Shown: in pieces, positions 47,905-60,440 of the stretch
Layout: each line of letters opens with the position of its first letter
Numbering within the stretch: position 1 is the first letter of the stretch
Translations under genes and position numbers: made by a program
Assembly (NCBI RefSeq): GCF_050003625.1
Contig: NC_134399.1
Location: 148,422,473-148,486,472, forward strand
Length of the DNA stretch: 64,000 nucleotides
Source of the DNA: Haematobia irritans
Taxonomy: Eukaryota; Arthropoda; Insecta; Diptera; Muscidae
Direction: 5' to 3'
Notes under the pieces: model-generated
Database searches by the model: none
Told to the model about the DNA's origin: nothing
Seen by the model: only the letters and a program-made list of their open reading frames with translations

Positions 47905-49258
47905 CTGTCTGTTGATGTATTTTTGTGTGCAAAGTACAGCTCGCAGTTTTAGTCCGATTGTCCTAAAATTTGGTATAGGGTCCTGTTTCGGCTCAAAGAC
48001 GATCCCTATTGATTTTGGAAAAAAATGGGTTCAGATTTAGATATAGCTGCCATATATATTTTTCACCGATCTGGTCATAATTGGCGTGTATATCAACCGA
48101 TCTTCCTCAAATTCCGTACATCCGAATATTTTATGAGTCTCAAAAAACTTGCAAAATCAGCCAAATCGGTTCAGATTTAGATATAGCTCCCATATATAGC
48201 TTTCGCCCGATTTACACTCATTTGCCCACAGATGCCAAGTTATTGCTCCGATTTAGTTGAAATTTTGCACAGGGAGTAGAATTAGCATTATAGCTATGTA
48301 TGTCAAATTTGGTTGAAATCGGTTCAGATTTAGATATAGCTCCCATATATAGCTTTCGCCCGATTTACACTCATTTGCCCACAGATGCCAATTTTTTGCT
48401 CCGATTTAGTTGAAATTTTGCACAGGGAGTAGAATTAGCATTATAGCTATGCATGTCAAATTTGGTTGAAATCGGTTCAGATTTAGATATAGCTCCCATA
48501 TATAGCTTTCGCCCGATTTACACTCATATGACCACAGAGGCCAATTTTTTGCTACGATTTAATTGAAATTTTGCACAGGGAGTAGAATTAGCATTGTAGC
48601 TATGCGTGCCAAATTTGGTTGAAATCGGTTCAGATTTAGATATAGCTCCCATATATAGCTTTCGCCCGATTTACACTCATATGACCACAGAGGCCAATTT
48701 TTTGCTACGATTTAATTGAAATTTTGCACAGGGAGTAGAATTAGCATTGTAGCTATGCATGCCAAATTTGGTTGAAATCGGTTCAGATTTAGATATAGCT
48801 TCCATATATATGTTTTTCTGATTTCGACAAAAATGGTCAAAATACCAACAGTTTCCTTGTAAAATCGCCACTGCTTATTCGAAAAGTTGTAAAAATGACT
48901 TTAATTTTCCTAAACTTTTAATACATATATATCGAGCGATAAATCATAAATAAACTTTTGCGAAGTTTCCTTAAAATTGCTTCAGATTTAAATGTTTCCC
49001 ATATTTTTTTACTAAAATTGTGTTCCACCCTAGTGCATTAGCCAACTTAAATTTTGAGTCTATAGATTTTGTAGAAGTCTATCGAATTCTGTCCAAATCG
49101 AGTGATATTTAATTGTATGTATTTGTGACATACCTTTATATATAGCCCCCAACACCTTTGACGGATGTGATATGGTATCGAAAATTTAGATCTACAAAGT
49201 GGTGCAGGGTATAATATAGTCGGTCCCGCCCGACTTTAGAATTTCCTTACTTGTTTTT
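47727..49258 (+). mobile_element. Helentron-like element, family B (copy 4), inserted in copy 3
   Basis: Complete element. The 5' palindrome ATACCCTTCACCAC..GTGGTATAGGGTAT is followed by GAGTCGATTTAGCGATGTCC and a (GTCT)n tract (47866-47912). Four 153-bp units have AGCTCCC at 48185, 48338, 48491 and 48644. The 3' end is AGTCGGTCCCGCCCGACT then CTTACTTGTTTT. The host sequence on both sides fixes the ends and shows insertion between T residues without a longer duplication, as expected for Helentrons. Confidence 0.9.
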
Positions 49259-49390
49259 TACTAACATTGTGTTCCATCCTAGTGCATTAGCCGACTTAAA
49301 TTTTGAGTCAATAGATTTTTTAGAAGTGTATCAAATTCTGTCCAGATCGAGTGATATTTAAATGTATGTATTTGGGACAAACCTTTTATA

Positions 49391-49620
49391 CACGCAGAGA
49401 AGGAATATGATCACCTCAAACATGTTCCAAGAGCAAAATGTTATTTTTGTATGGTGACCATGTAACATGTTTGTCACTAAAATGTTATTTTCTCGTCAAA
49501 TATAACTTGCTTGCCGAAATCAGATACATGATTTCCGAGAAAATAACATGGGTGATTTCCGAGAAAATAACATTTTGCTCTTAAAACATGTTTGAGGTGA
49601 TCGTATTCCTTCTCTGGGTG
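49391..49620. mobile_element. 230-bp MITE with long inverted repeats
   Basis: The ends CACGCAGAGAAGGAATATGA and the inverse of CACCCAGAGAAGGAATACGA begin inverted repeats of about 60 bp that continue through CACCTCAAACATGTT and AAGAGCAAAATGTTATTTT. TA flanks each side (49389-49390, 49621-49622). There is no coding capacity. Half of another copy is at 51015-51095. Confidence 0.9.
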
Positions 49621-49724
49621 TATATAGCACACAATTGACGGATGTGGTATGGTATCTACAAAGTGGTGCAGGGTATAATAAATATAGTCGGCCCGCCCGA
49701 CTTTAGACTTTCCTTACTTGTTTT

Positions 49725-51014
49725 TTTTTTTTCAAAATAAAGTTTTCTTTTTTGCAGTATTTGTTCAAATTTTATTAGGGGAAACTTTTTAGGGCGTAGA
49801 AAAAAGGGATTTTTTTAAATTGCGTAGGGTATTTTCAAAAATCTTTCTGGTATCACTGACCTGAAGTACCTGCAATACATATCAGCCACACTATAGGACT
49901 GATATTTTTCGAATACAAATTATAATGAAAATTAGAATTAGAAATATTTTGTACTTTTTTTTTTTAATTCTAATGGGTATATTTTTTCGGTGTGACCACA
50001 TAAATATTACAAATCTCCAATTTAATGTTTATAAAATTGTATGCAAGCAATGCCAAAGCTTTAAATTGGCCTAATTTTTTAACTGGAATAAGAGTTAAAG
50101 GTCTTAAGGCCAGAATCATGCAAGCTGACTTTATGTCATACGCCAGAAAACCTCTTGAAAATTTGAGTAATTTATAAAAAAAACATCTTAATGTAATAAG
50201 CCCGAAATAATGTGAATTACAGGTGGTTTTGGGCCCGAATATGTGTTGTTGTTGTGAATGACATATGAAAGCAGACATATGAAAGACATATGAAATTGTA
50301 AGCTATGACAAAAAATCCAAGGCGAAACCACAACGGAAATAAAATGGGAAGGTAAATGAAGATATACACGCACAAATTCAAAAACAAAGGAAAGAGAAGA
50401 AAGAACGAAAATTCCCCAATGCTGGAGTGAGACAACAATGAACAAGCCACAACAAAAATACTCCATTTTACGTTAAGGTTATTAACATGGAATTATTAAT
50501 GAGGCTCCTTTTTGTATAACTGTAGGCATATTTGATAGCTGGAAGGATACAACTGAAAGCTCATGGTTTGAAAGAATTACAACAATTTTATGTAAAAGGA
50601 ATTTCTTTTCCATTTTGTCTAGTTTGACTTTAGTGGAATTTCACTTTTAGCCTATTGCTTTATTTGAAGGTGCGGTATTTTGCTTCTCAGGTGAACACCT
50701 TTGAAGTACCAATTTTGTAGATGGTAAAATTGAAGGATTTCATTTAATCCTTTTATATCCTAAAGGGTAAATAATAAAGTTTAGGATATATGAATTATTA
50801 ATATTTTTAATAGATAAAACTTTCATTAATACCAGTTGTTGACAATTAATGTTGATGTATATCAGACAGCCATGCGTAGGGCAAGTTTCTCAATGTTTCA
50901 TAGCCCAGCAAATAAAGCACCGCCAAAAAAGTAGTAAAATGTTCTTGCAAAAAATACAAAATTTATTGATCATAGCAATAATGTTGAAAATAACATTAAG
51001 TTTAAGAATCACTT
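49725..51014. other. Unassigned AT-rich DNA
   Basis: No protein motif, terminus or tandem structure was recognised. Overlapping minus-strand frames at 49970-50466 are hydrophobic by composition only. Confidence 0.4.
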
Positions 51015-51095
51015 CATCCAGGGAAGGAGTATGATCACTTCGAACATGTTTCAAGAGCACCATTTTATTTTTGGCGAGGAACACATAACATGTTT
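51015..51095 (+). mobile_element. Half MITE (same family as 49391-49620)
   Basis: CAGGGAAGGAGTATGATCAC, GAACATGTTTCAAGAGCA and CCATTTTATTTTTGG match the left inverted repeat. The element is cut where the family A Helentron begins, and its right half was not found beyond 53681. Confidence 0.65.
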
Positions 51096-51985
51096 TTATA
51101 CCCTCCACCATAGGATGGGGGGTATATTAACTTTGTCATTCCGTTTGTAACACATCGAAATATTGCTCTAAGACCCCATAAGGTATATATATTCTGGGTC
51201 GTGGTGAAATTCTGAGTCGATCTGAGCATGTCCGTCCGTCCGTCTGTTGAAATCACGCTAACTTCCGAACGAAACAAGCTATCGACTTGAAACTTGGCAC
51301 AAGTAGTTGTTATTGATGTAGGTCGGATGGTATTGCAAATGGGCCATATCGGTCCACTTTTACGTATAGCCCTCATATAAACGGACCCCCAAATTTGGCT
51401 TACAAGGCCTCTAAGAGAAGCAAATTTTATCCGATCCGGCTTAAATTTGGTACATGGTGTAAGCATATGGTATCTAACAACCATGCAAAAATTGGTCCAC
51501 ATCGGTCCATAATTATATAGCCCCCATATAAACCGATCCCCCGATTTGGTTGGCGAGGCCTCTAAGAGAAGCAAATTTCATCCGATCCGGCTGAAATTTG
51601 GTACATGATGTTAGTATATGGTCTCTAATAACCATACACAAATTGGTCCACATCGGTCCGTAATTATATATAGCCCCCATATAAACCGATCCCCCGATTT
51701 GGCTTGCGAGGCCTCTAAGAGAAGCAAATTTCATCCGATCCGGCTGAAATTTGGTACATGGTGTTACTATATGGTCTCTAACAACCATGCAAAAATTGGT
51801 CCACATCGGTCCACAATTTAATATAGCCCCCATATAAACCTATCCCCCGATTTGGCTTGCGAGGCCTCTAAGAGAAGCAAATTTCATCCGATCCGGCTGA
51901 AGTTTGGTACATGGTGTTAGTATATGGTCTCTAACAACCATGCAAAAATTGGTCCACATCGGTCCATAATTATATATAGCCCCCA

Positions 51986-52338
51986 CCGGAGCCACCGTGG
52001 TGCAATGGTTAGCATGCCCGCCTTGCATACACAAGGTCGTGGGTTCGATTCCTGCTACGACCGAACACCAAAAAGTTTTTCAGCGGTGGATTATCCTACC
52101 TCAGTAATACTGGTGACATTTCTGAAGGTTTCAAAGCTTCTCTAAGTGGTTTCACTGGAATGTGGAACGCCGTTCGGACTCGGCTATAAAAAGGAGGTCC
52201 CTTGTCATTGAGCTTAACATGGAATCGGGCAGCACTCAATGATAAGAGAGAAGTTCACCACTGTGGTATCACAATGGACTGAATAGTCTAAGTGAGCCTG
52301 ATACATCGGGCTGCCACATAACCTAACCTAACCTAACC
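51986..52338 (+). mobile_element. tRNA-derived SINE, copy 1
   Basis: The 15-bp direct repeat TATATATAGCCCCCA flanks it (51971-51985 and 52339-52353). The tRNA-like head has GTGCAATGGTTAGCATGC (A box) and GGGTTCGATTCCTGC (B box). A body follows with GGAACGCCGTTCGGACTCGG, and the tail is CACATAACC plus CCTAA repeats. The segment 52266-52289 is identical to the 3' end of the LINE at 1139-1162, so the SINE carries a LINE-derived tail. Confidence 0.95.
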
Positions 52339-53155
52339 TATATATAGCCCCCATATAAACCGATCACCAGATTTGAACTTCGGAGCCTCTTGGAAGACCA
52401 AAATTCATCTGATTCAGTTGAAATTTGGCACGTGGTGTTAATATATGGCCTCAAACTCCCATGCAAAAATTGGTCGGTATCGGTCCATAATTATATATAG
52501 GCCCCATATAAACCGATCCCCAGATTTGACCTCCAGAGCTCGTTGGAAGAGCAAAATTCTTCCCATTCGTTTGCAATTTGGTACGTGATGTTAGTATATG
52601 GTATCCTACAACCATGCAGGAATTGGTTCCTATCAGTCCATAATTATATATAGCTCCCATATAAACCGATCCCCAGATTTGACCTCCGGTGCCTTTTGGA
52701 GAAGCAAAATTCATCCGACCTGCTTGAAATTTGGTACGTGGTGATAGTATATGATATTTAACAACCAGGCCAAAAGTGGTCCATATCAGTCCATAATCAT
52801 ATATAGCCCCATATAAACCGATCCCGAGATTTGGTTTTGGAGCCTCTTGGAGGAGCAAATTTCATCCGAGTGAGTTGAAATTTGGTACATTGTGCTAGTA
52901 TATGGTCGTTAACAACCATGCCTAACTAGGTCCATATCGGTCTATAGTTATATATATATTCCTCAGATAAATCGATTTCCAATCACACAAAAATTGGTCC
53001 ATATCAAGTTCATAATTGTATGTAGCCCCCATATAAGCGACCCCCATATTTCAATTCTGGCTCTCTACGTACCGTGCAAAAAGTCCATATCGATTCGTAA
53101 TTATTTGTAGACTTAACTATACATAACTTTTTTGTCTAATATACACCACGTATGG

Positions 53156-53506
53156 GGAGCCACCGTGGTGCAATGGTTAGCATGCCCGCCTTGCGTACAC
53201 AAGGTCGTAGGTTCGATTCGTGCTTCGACCGAACACCAAAAAGTTTTTCAGCGGTGGATTATCCCACCTCAGTAATGCTGGTGACATTTCTGAAGGTTTA
53301 AAATCTTCTCTAAGTGGTTTCACTGCAATGTGGAACGCCGTTCGGACTCGGCTATAAAAAGGAGGTCCCTCGTCATTGAGCTTAACATGGAATCGGGCAG
53401 CACTCAGTGATAAGAGAGAAGTTCACCAATGTGGTATCACAATGGACTGAATAGTCTAAGTGAGCCGATACATCGGGCTGCCACATAACCTAACCTAACC
53501 TAACCT
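53156..53506 (+). mobile_element. tRNA-derived SINE, copy 2
   Basis: The direct repeat ACCACGTATGG flanks it (53145-53155 and 53507-53517). It is nearly identical to copy 1 over head, body and the CCTAA tail. The 24-bp LINE-matching block is at 53434-53457. High similarity between the two copies indicates recent activity. Confidence 0.95.
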
Positions 53507-53689
53507 ACCACGTATGGACTAACTCACAATTTAGAAAACGATGTTAAGAAGTTTTAACATAACACCAACCTAAGTAATTCGATTGTGGATGACAGTCTTT
53601 CGTAGAAGTTTCTACGCAATCCATGGTGGAGGGTACATAAGATTCGGCCTGGCCGAACTTACGGCCGTATATACTTGTTTGTTTGTTTA

Positions 53690-54310
53690 ATTTTTACTGT
53701 GAAATCTTTAAATACGTCCTGTTTGTCATGTTCATTCATTCCACGTGCTTTATATTTAAAAGTTATAAACCTCATAAAAAAAGTTAAGTTAACTTATTTT
53801 CCATACCAGCATCAAAATATATTTTTGTTTAGTTTATAAAAGGCATTATGTTTGTTTTTCCTTTCGTATTAGGTCAATGAATAAACAAAGAGACTACTGC
53901 CTTAAGAAGGCTTTTAGCATTTTAAGGTCACCATATTTTATTTACATATGAAATTTGTTATCCTTTATGGATATGTATGTTTTTTTTTATGCATACACTA
54001 CGTTAGATATTTTGAATAAAGACATATGCATATTTTAACCTTTTGATTGTATTCCAAAGTGATAAAAGGTGGACTTTTTCTTAAGCCATTTACGAGAGTA
54101 GAGGCTATAAGCAACTACGTACAACTTAAATGTTCGGTCAAATTTTATATTAATACTACCTAAGGCGAATGGTGCACATCTTTTTCTGACTATCTTAAGG
54201 TGTTGTAAAATGAATTATTGATAAATGGATAAAAAAATAGGTTTGTTTTCATTCAGTCTGTGATAATCCAGCTGTGAGAGACTGAAGAAAACAGAGTTCT
54301 CGGTTATCCA
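53690..54310. other. Unassigned AT-rich DNA
   Basis: No gene or repeat terminus was seen after the Helentron 3' end. Confidence 0.4.
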
Positions 54311-54319
54311 GAACTTGTA

Positions 54320-54960
54320 CACGGACGAAAAGACTGTCTTTCATATATATGGGTTTAAAAATTATATGTTTAGAATTCAAATTTTTAGCACATTATTTTT
54401 AAATGCAAGCATATAATGTTCATAAACTAGTATAAAATATTTAGGACATATACACAGTCTCACACAAGTTTACATACCCCTGAGTTTTTTACCTCTTAAC
54501 TAAAATTGATTCTTGTTGTTGTTTATAACCCACACCAAAAAAATCTTCTAGAAAATTAACAAATACTTTGTTTTTCAATTTAATTTACTAAATTTAAAGG
54601 ATATATATGTATATTTTTTAAAATTTTATTATTTAATGAAAATAAAAATTTAACCGTATGTATACTTGTGTGAGACTGTTTATGTTAATATGTTAGAACA
54701 TGTACATAATATGGGACCTTCCATTTTGTTAAATATAATGCTCTGGATGCAAACATATATTAATTTAGAAATATCGTATAAACATATATATATGTTTAGA
54801 AACATCAGATAGAGAGAGCGAAAGAATAGAAGAATAGAGAAAAAACCAAAGATGGCGACGGAGATAAATAACGATAGACTACAAAATATTGAGAGAATCA
54901 AATGGTGTTCTGCTTGAGAGACATATTTTTTGTTTTTAATAAACGTGATACCGTTCATTT
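54320..54960 (+). mobile_element. Inverted-repeat element related to 45780-46156, interrupted
   Basis: It starts TA then CACGGACGAAAAGACTG, like the copies at 45780 and 63631. Shared interior text is ATAATGCTCTGGATGCAAA and AACATATATATATGTTTAGA. A 226-bp element sits inside it. The right terminus was not identified, so the end is approximate. Confidence 0.5.
54454..54679. mobile_element. 226-bp nested inverted-repeat element
   Basis: The ends ACAGTCTCACACAAGTTTAC and the inverse of ACAGTCTCACACAAGTATAC form inverted repeats of about 20 bp. CAGT at the tip is typical of Tc1-like elements. A clean TA duplication is not visible. It has no coding capacity. Confidence 0.75.
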
Positions 54961-55713
54961 TGGTATGTGTCTGGCACCTCCAAAACTTTAATGATGTTTT
55001 AAATATTCAATGCGCACACAATGAAATTTCAGTTAAAGATTTAGTTTAATTCAACAAATTTTTTAATTGAAACAAAAACCAATAACACAAATTAAAAGTA
55101 TCAATCAATTATACTCTTCACCACTACTGTGGTACAGGGTATAATAAGTTTGTGCATTTGTATGTAACGCCAAGAAGGAAAAGTCTGAGACCCATCGTTT
55201 AGTATACCGATCGTCTTAGAATTAAATTCTGAGTCGATTTAGCGATGTCCGTCCGTCTTTCTGTCTGTGTGTTGGTGTATTTTTGTGTGCAAAGTACAGC
55301 TCGCAGTTTTAGTCCGATTGTCCTAAAATTTGGTATAGGGTCCTGTTTCGGCTCAAAGACGATCCCTATTGATTTTGGAAAAAATCGGTTCAGATTTAGA
55401 TATAGCTGCCATATATATTTTTCACCGATCTGGTCATAATTGGCGTGTATATCAACTGATCTTCCTCAATCTCCGTACATCCGAATATTTTATGAGTCTC
55501 GAAAAACTTAGCAAAATATTAGCTAAATCGGTTCAGATTTAAATATAGCTCCCATATATATCTTTCGTCCGATTTGAACTTATATGGCTACAAAAGCCAG
55601 AGTTTTGCCGGGATTTCCTTCAAATTTTGCACAAGCGGTACTTTTAACGATACTATTGTATGTGCCAAATATGGTAAAAATCGATTCAGATTTAGATATA
55701 GCTCCCATATATA

Positions 55714-56645
55714 AAGGGTGATTCTTTTGAGGTTAGGATTTTCATGCATTAGTATTTGACAGATCACGTGGGATTTCAGACATGGTGTCAAAGAGAAAGA
55801 TGCTCAGTATGCTTTGACATTTCATCATGAATAGACTTACTAACGAGCAACGCTTGCAAATCATTGAATTTTATTACCAAAATCAGTGTTCGGTTCGAAA
55901 TGTGTTTATCGACAAATTTTGTTCAGCGATGAGGCTCATTTCTGGTTGAATGGCTACGTAAATAAGCAAAATTGCCGCATTTGGAGTGAAGAGCAACCAG
56001 AAGCCGTTCAAGAACAGCCCATGCATCCCGAAAAATGCACTGTTTGGTGTGGTTTGTACGCTGGTGGAATCATTGGACCGTATTTTTTCAAAGATGCTGT
56101 TGGACGCAACGTTACGGTGAATGGCGATCGCTATCGTTCGATGCTAACAAACTTTTTGTTGCCAAAAATGGAAGAACTGAACTTGGTTGACATGTGGTTT
56201 CAACAAGATGGCGCTACATGCCACACAGCTCGCGATTCTATGGCCATTTTGAGGGAAAACTTCGGAGAACAATTCATCTCAAGAAATGGACCGGTAAGTT
56301 GGCCACCAAGATCATGCGATTTGACGCCTTTAGACTATTTTTTGTGGGGCTACGTCAAGTCTAAAGTCTACAGAAATAAGCCAGCAACTATTCCAGCTTT
56401 GGAAGACAACATTTCCGAAGAAATTCGGGCTATTCCGGCCGAAATGCTCGAAAAAGTTGCCCAAAATTGGACTTTCCGAATGGACCACCTAAGACGCAGC
56501 CGCGGTCAACATTTAAATGAAATTATCTTCAAAAAGTAAATGTCATGGACCAATCTAACGTTTCAAATAAAGAACCGATGAGATTTTGCAAATTTTATGC
56601 GTTTTTTTAAAAAAAAAGTTATCAAGCTCTTAACAAATCACCCTT
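55714..56645 (+). mobile_element. DD41D (rosa-like) Tc1/mariner element, deleted
   Basis: The perfect 10-bp inverted ends AAGGGTGATT and AATCACCCTT are flanked by TA on both sides. In uninterrupted family B units the site reads CCCATATATATC. At 932 bp it is shorter than a full transposon because the DNA-binding region is deleted. Confidence 0.9.
55827..56539 (+). pseudogene. DD41D transposase, internal deletion with frame change
   Basis: The N-terminus MNRLTNEQRLQIIEFYYQNQ starts at 55827. At about 55903 it jumps into the catalytic part in a different frame, so no continuous protein is made. The catalytic half is intact to the stop at 56537-56539: ILFSDEAHFWLNGYVNKQN (first Asp), DMWFQQDGATCHTARDS (second Asp) and PPRSCDLTPLDYFLWGYVKS (third Asp). 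Exactly 41 residues separate the second and third Asp, the DD41D spacing described for rosa-like elements. The C-terminus reads RRSRGQHLNEIIFKK. Clean catalytic sequence points to recent spread of this deleted form with help from a full-length relative. Confidence 0.88.
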
Positions 56646-58151
56646 TATCTATCGTCCGATTTTAACTTATATGGCCTCAAAATCCAGGGTTTTGCCGTTA
56701 TTTGCTTCAAATTTTGCACAAGGAGTACGTTTAGTAGTATCGGTAATTGTGCCAAATTTGGTTGAAATCGGTTCAGATTTAGATATAGCTCCCATATATA
56801 TCTTCCGTCCGATTTGCACTCATATGACCAGGGAGGCCAAAGTTATACTCCCATTTACGTGAAATTTCGCATAGATAGCTGAATTATTATTCTAACTATA
56901 CATGTCAAATTTAGTCAAAATCGGTTCAGGTTATATATAGCTCCCATATATACGTACACCAGAGTTGGGGAAATATGGTAGACTGTTACACATTTTAGAC
57001 CCATTTTCAATGGAAGTTTCCTCCAATTAACTGGATAGCATTAGCCGATTTAAATTTTAATTCTAGAGATTTTGTAGAAGTAAAAAAATTGTCTCCTTTA
57101 TATAACTTCCAGCAAATGTGAAGTAGTTGAGATGGTAACACAAATTTTGGTCTACATAGGGGTGAATATAGTCGGCCCGCCCGACTTTAGACTTTACTTA
57201 CTTGTTTTTTAATTGACTTTGAATTAATTTTATAATTGATACTATCATTTCTGTTATTGAAGACATTTCAATTAAAACTACATTGGATCAATTAATTTCA
57301 TGATTGAACACAAAAAATATTATTTTGTGTGTGTATTCTTCTTCTTCAGTACAAACAATTTTTTGTTTAAAGAAACTCTGAAAACTCTGAAATATATGCA
57401 TGAAGCAAAATATTTTTGTGAGTATATATTATACACGGAGGTAAAAGAATATTTACGTGGATTAAATATTACGCAACTTAAAATTAAGGATGCGCAAAAT
57501 ATACAATATTAAGGACAAATTTCTTTAAAATAATAAAATTTAAATTAAAAAAAAAAATTATACTCTTTGCATCAAATTTTTTTTATTAAATTTAGGACTC
57601 AAATTTTGGAAATTGGCGTCTATCAAATTCTTTCCAGATCGAGTGATATTTAAATGTATGTATTTGGGACAAATATAGCCCCCAAGACATTTGACGGATG
57701 TGACATGGTATTGAAAATTTAGATCTACATAGTGGTGCAGGGTATAATATAGTCGGCCCCGCCCGAATTTAAGTTTTCCTTACTTGTTAAACTGGCATTT
57801 GATTGTACGCACTGACATAAAAGCATGCCCGGTTCCAAAGATTTTGTCTTTACTTTAACAATTTTGGTATTGATTCCGAGCCAAAGAAGCGCAGAATACA
57901 AGTAAGGATACTATAAGACACAATTCTCTTTTAAATTTGGGTTTTGTGTACTTGCTTCTAGGAAGCAAGTTTTTTTCAGCTTTTTTTCTTCATATGCTAT
58001 CATATTCGTTTAAAAACGAGTTAACCACAACTTTATTTTCCAAATTCAGACTCGACTTCCAGTAGAAATTATGCTACATTTCAAGTAAAAAATGTCTTTA
58101 AAATAAAGTGTTGAAAACATGTCCTATTTTTGAACGATTTTTTGCTTTGTA

Positions 58152-58710
58152 CACAGAAAAAAATATCACCAAAATATTTCCAATTAAAAAGTTAATTGAA
58201 GTTGAAAATTTTTTTAATTAATAAATTAATTGATACAATTAACTTTTTAATCATGATAGAAACATTAAGTTAATTAAGTCAATGATTGAAAATTTTAAAA
58301 ATTTTAACTAAAAAATTAATTGATACAATTAACTTTTTAATCAAATTCGGAAGACTAATTCAGTTAAAAAAGTGCTGATTTTTTTTTAATTAAAAATGTA
58401 TTTCAAACAATCATTTGTTAATCCAAATAAAACTCTAAGCCAATTCAGAAAGTAATTAAAAATAGTTACCTTTTTTAAAATAAATTAATTGAGTTTTGCA
58501 ATCAACATCAATTATATTTTTAATTGAATCAATTAAAAAATTAATTGAAATTTGCTAAAAAATCAATTAATTGTTTAATCAAGAATTTTTTCTATGCCCA
58601 ATTAAAACTGTGATTGATACTATCATTTTCGTGATTGAAGACATTTCAATTAAAAAATTAATTGGATCAATTAATTTGGTGATTGAATCAGAAAAAAAAT
58701 TTTTTGTGTG
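58152..58710. mobile_element. 559-bp AATTAA-rich inverted-repeat element
   Basis: It starts CACAGAAAAAAATATC and ends AAAATTTTTTGTGTG, with TA on both sides. The paralogous sequence at 61170 reads GCGTTGTAGTCAAGATGC with a single TA, an empty site. The interior is a mosaic of AATTAATTGA-type palindromes. It has no coding capacity. Confidence 0.88.
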
Positions 58711-58810
58711 TAATCAAGATGCAAAAAGAAAACAAATTTCAAGACAATTTCAACAATTTTAAAATATTTTTATCAATTATTAAAGTCAAGTTGACCTTAG
58801 CCCAATTTTT

Positions 58811-60440
58811 TATACCCTCCATCATAGGATGGGGGTATATTAACTTTGTCATTCCGTTTGTAACACATCGAAATATTGCTCTAAGACCCCATAAAGTATA
58901 TATATTCTGGGTCGTGGTGAAATTCTGAGTCGATCTAAGCATGTCCGTCCGTCCGTCCGTCTGTTGAAATCACGCTAACTTCCGAACGAAACAAGCTATC
59001 GACTTGAAACTTGGCACAAGTAGTTGTTATCGATGTAGGTCGGATGGTATTGAAAATGGGCCATATCGGTCCACTTTTACGTATAGCCCCCATATAAAGG
59101 GACCCTCAGATTTGGCTTGTGAAGCCTCTAACAGAAGCAGATTTCATCCGATCCAGCTGAAATTTGGTATATGGTGTTGGTATATGGTCTCTAACAACCA
59201 TGCAAAAATTGGTCCACATCGGTCCATAATTATATATAGCCCCCATATAAACCGATCACCAGATTTGGCTTGAGGAGCCTAAAAGAGAAGCAAATTTCAT
59301 CCGATCCGGCTGAAATTTGGTACATGGTGTTGGTATATGGTCTCTAACAATCATGCCAAAATTGGTCCACGTCGGTCCATAATTATATATAGCCCCCATA
59401 TAAACCGATCCCCAGATTTGGCTTGTGGAGCCTCTAAGAGAAGCATATTTCATCCGATCCGGCTGAAATTTTGTACATGGTGTTGGTATATGGTCTCTAA
59501 CAATCATGCCAAAATTGGTCCACGTCGGTCCATAATTATATATAGCCCCCATATAAACCGATCCCCAGATTTGGCTTGCGGAGCCTCAAAGAGAAGCAAA
59601 TTTCATCCAATCCGGTTGTAATTTGGAACATGGTGTTAGTATATGATCTTTAACAACCGTGCCAGAATTGGTCCATATCGGTCCATAATTATATATAGCC
59701 CCATATAAAACATTCTCCAGATTTGACTTCCGGAGCCTCTTGGAGGAGCAAAATTCATCCGATCCGGTTCAAATTAGGCACATGGTGTTAGTATATGGTC
59801 GCCATACCAAAATTGGTCCAATCACACAAAAATTGGTCCATATCGGTTCATAATCATGGTTGCCACTAGAGCCAAAAATAATCTACCAAAATTTTATTTC
59901 TATAGAAAATTTTGTAAACATTTTATTTCTATAGACAATTTTGTCAAAATTTTTTTTTGTTAAAATTTTATTCGGTTCATAATAAAATTTTCATCATTGT
60001 CAAAATTTTATTTCTATAGAACATTTTGTTCAAATTTTATTCGGTTCATAATCATGGTTGCCACTCGAGCCAAAAATAATCTACTAAGATTTTATTTCCA
60101 TAGAAAATTTTGTGAAAAGTTTATTTGAAAAAATAAAAAGTTTGTAAAAATTTTATTTCTGTAGAAAATTTTGTCAAAATTTTATGTCTACTTTGTCAAA
60201 CTGAATTATATACGTATTGGATCGATCTTTTTTGATTTAATATATACCACGTATGGACTTACATACAATTTAGAAGATGGTGTTAGGAGCTTTTAAGATA
60301 CCTTGCCATCGGCAAGCGTTACCGCAACTTAAGTAATTCGATTGTGGATGGCAGTGTTTAGAAGAAGTTTCTACGCAATCCATGATGGAGGGTACATAAG
60401 CTTCGGCCTGGCCGAACTTACGGCCGTATATACTTGTTTT
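58811..60440 (+). mobile_element. Helentron-like element, family A (copy 6)
   Basis: The 5' end TATACCCTCCATCATAGGAT and the 3' end TTCGGCCTGGCCGAAC with CCGTATATACTTGTTTT are complete. GTCCGTCCGTCCGTCTG lies at 58944. Units with 153-bp spacing lie at 59150-59700, then a minisatellite block (59880-60180). The paralogous site at 61265 (GCCCAAACATTTTTTCTTTC) is empty, showing insertion within a T run. Confidence 0.9.
59880..60180. repeat. Minisatellite block inside family A copy 6
   Basis: Repeated TTTTATTTCTATAGAAAATT units, including a duplicated CATGGTTGCCACT.GAGCC segment at 59855 and 60052. It is the same unit as the large array at 15-17 kb. Confidence 0.8.

Larger units (their letters stand above)
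51097..53681 (+). mobile_element. Helentron-like element, family A (copy 5), with two SINEs
   Basis: Forward orientation. The 5' end ATACCCTCCACCATAGGATG is followed by AAGGTATATATATTCTGGG, GTCCGTCCGTCTG at 51232, then 153-bp units and the common 3' region (GATTGTGGATGACAGTCTTT, TTCGGCCTGGCCGAAC, CCGTATATACTTGTTT). Two tRNA-SINEs are inserted at 51986 and 53156. Without them the element would be about 1.85 kb, similar to copy 2. Confidence 0.85.
55111..57210 (+). mobile_element. Helentron-like element, family B (copy 5)
   Basis: The 5' palindrome ATACTCTTCACCACTACTGT is followed by GAGTCGATTTAGCGATGTCC and family B units, with the 3' end AGTCGGCCCGCCCGACTTTA then CTTACTTGTTTT. A DD41D transposon is inserted at 55714. 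Without that insertion the element would be about 1.17 kb. Confidence 0.85.
55014..57336 (+). mobile_element. AATTAA-rich inverted-repeat element split by Helentron
   Basis: The left part (55014-55110) starts CACACAATGAAATTTCAG. The right part (57211-57336) ends ATTTTGTGTGTGTA. The right part shares TTGATACTATCATTTC and GAAGACATTTCAATTAAAA with the element at 58152-58710. The family B element 55111-57210 separates the halves. Confidence 0.55.

Noticed and set aside
49970..50466. Overlapping hydrophobic minus-strand frames of 77-102 codons
   Set aside because: They overlap in different frames, have no family motif, and their hydrophobicity follows from AT-rich composition.
52320..52340. CCTAA repeats as interstitial telomere sequence
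   Set aside because: Only a few units, always at the 3' end of a SINE or LINE, and enclosed by target-site duplications. They are retrotransposon tails.
57300..57512. 70-codon plus-strand frame
   Set aside because: It starts inside an inverted-repeat element and runs into AT-rich DNA, with no motif or coding bias.
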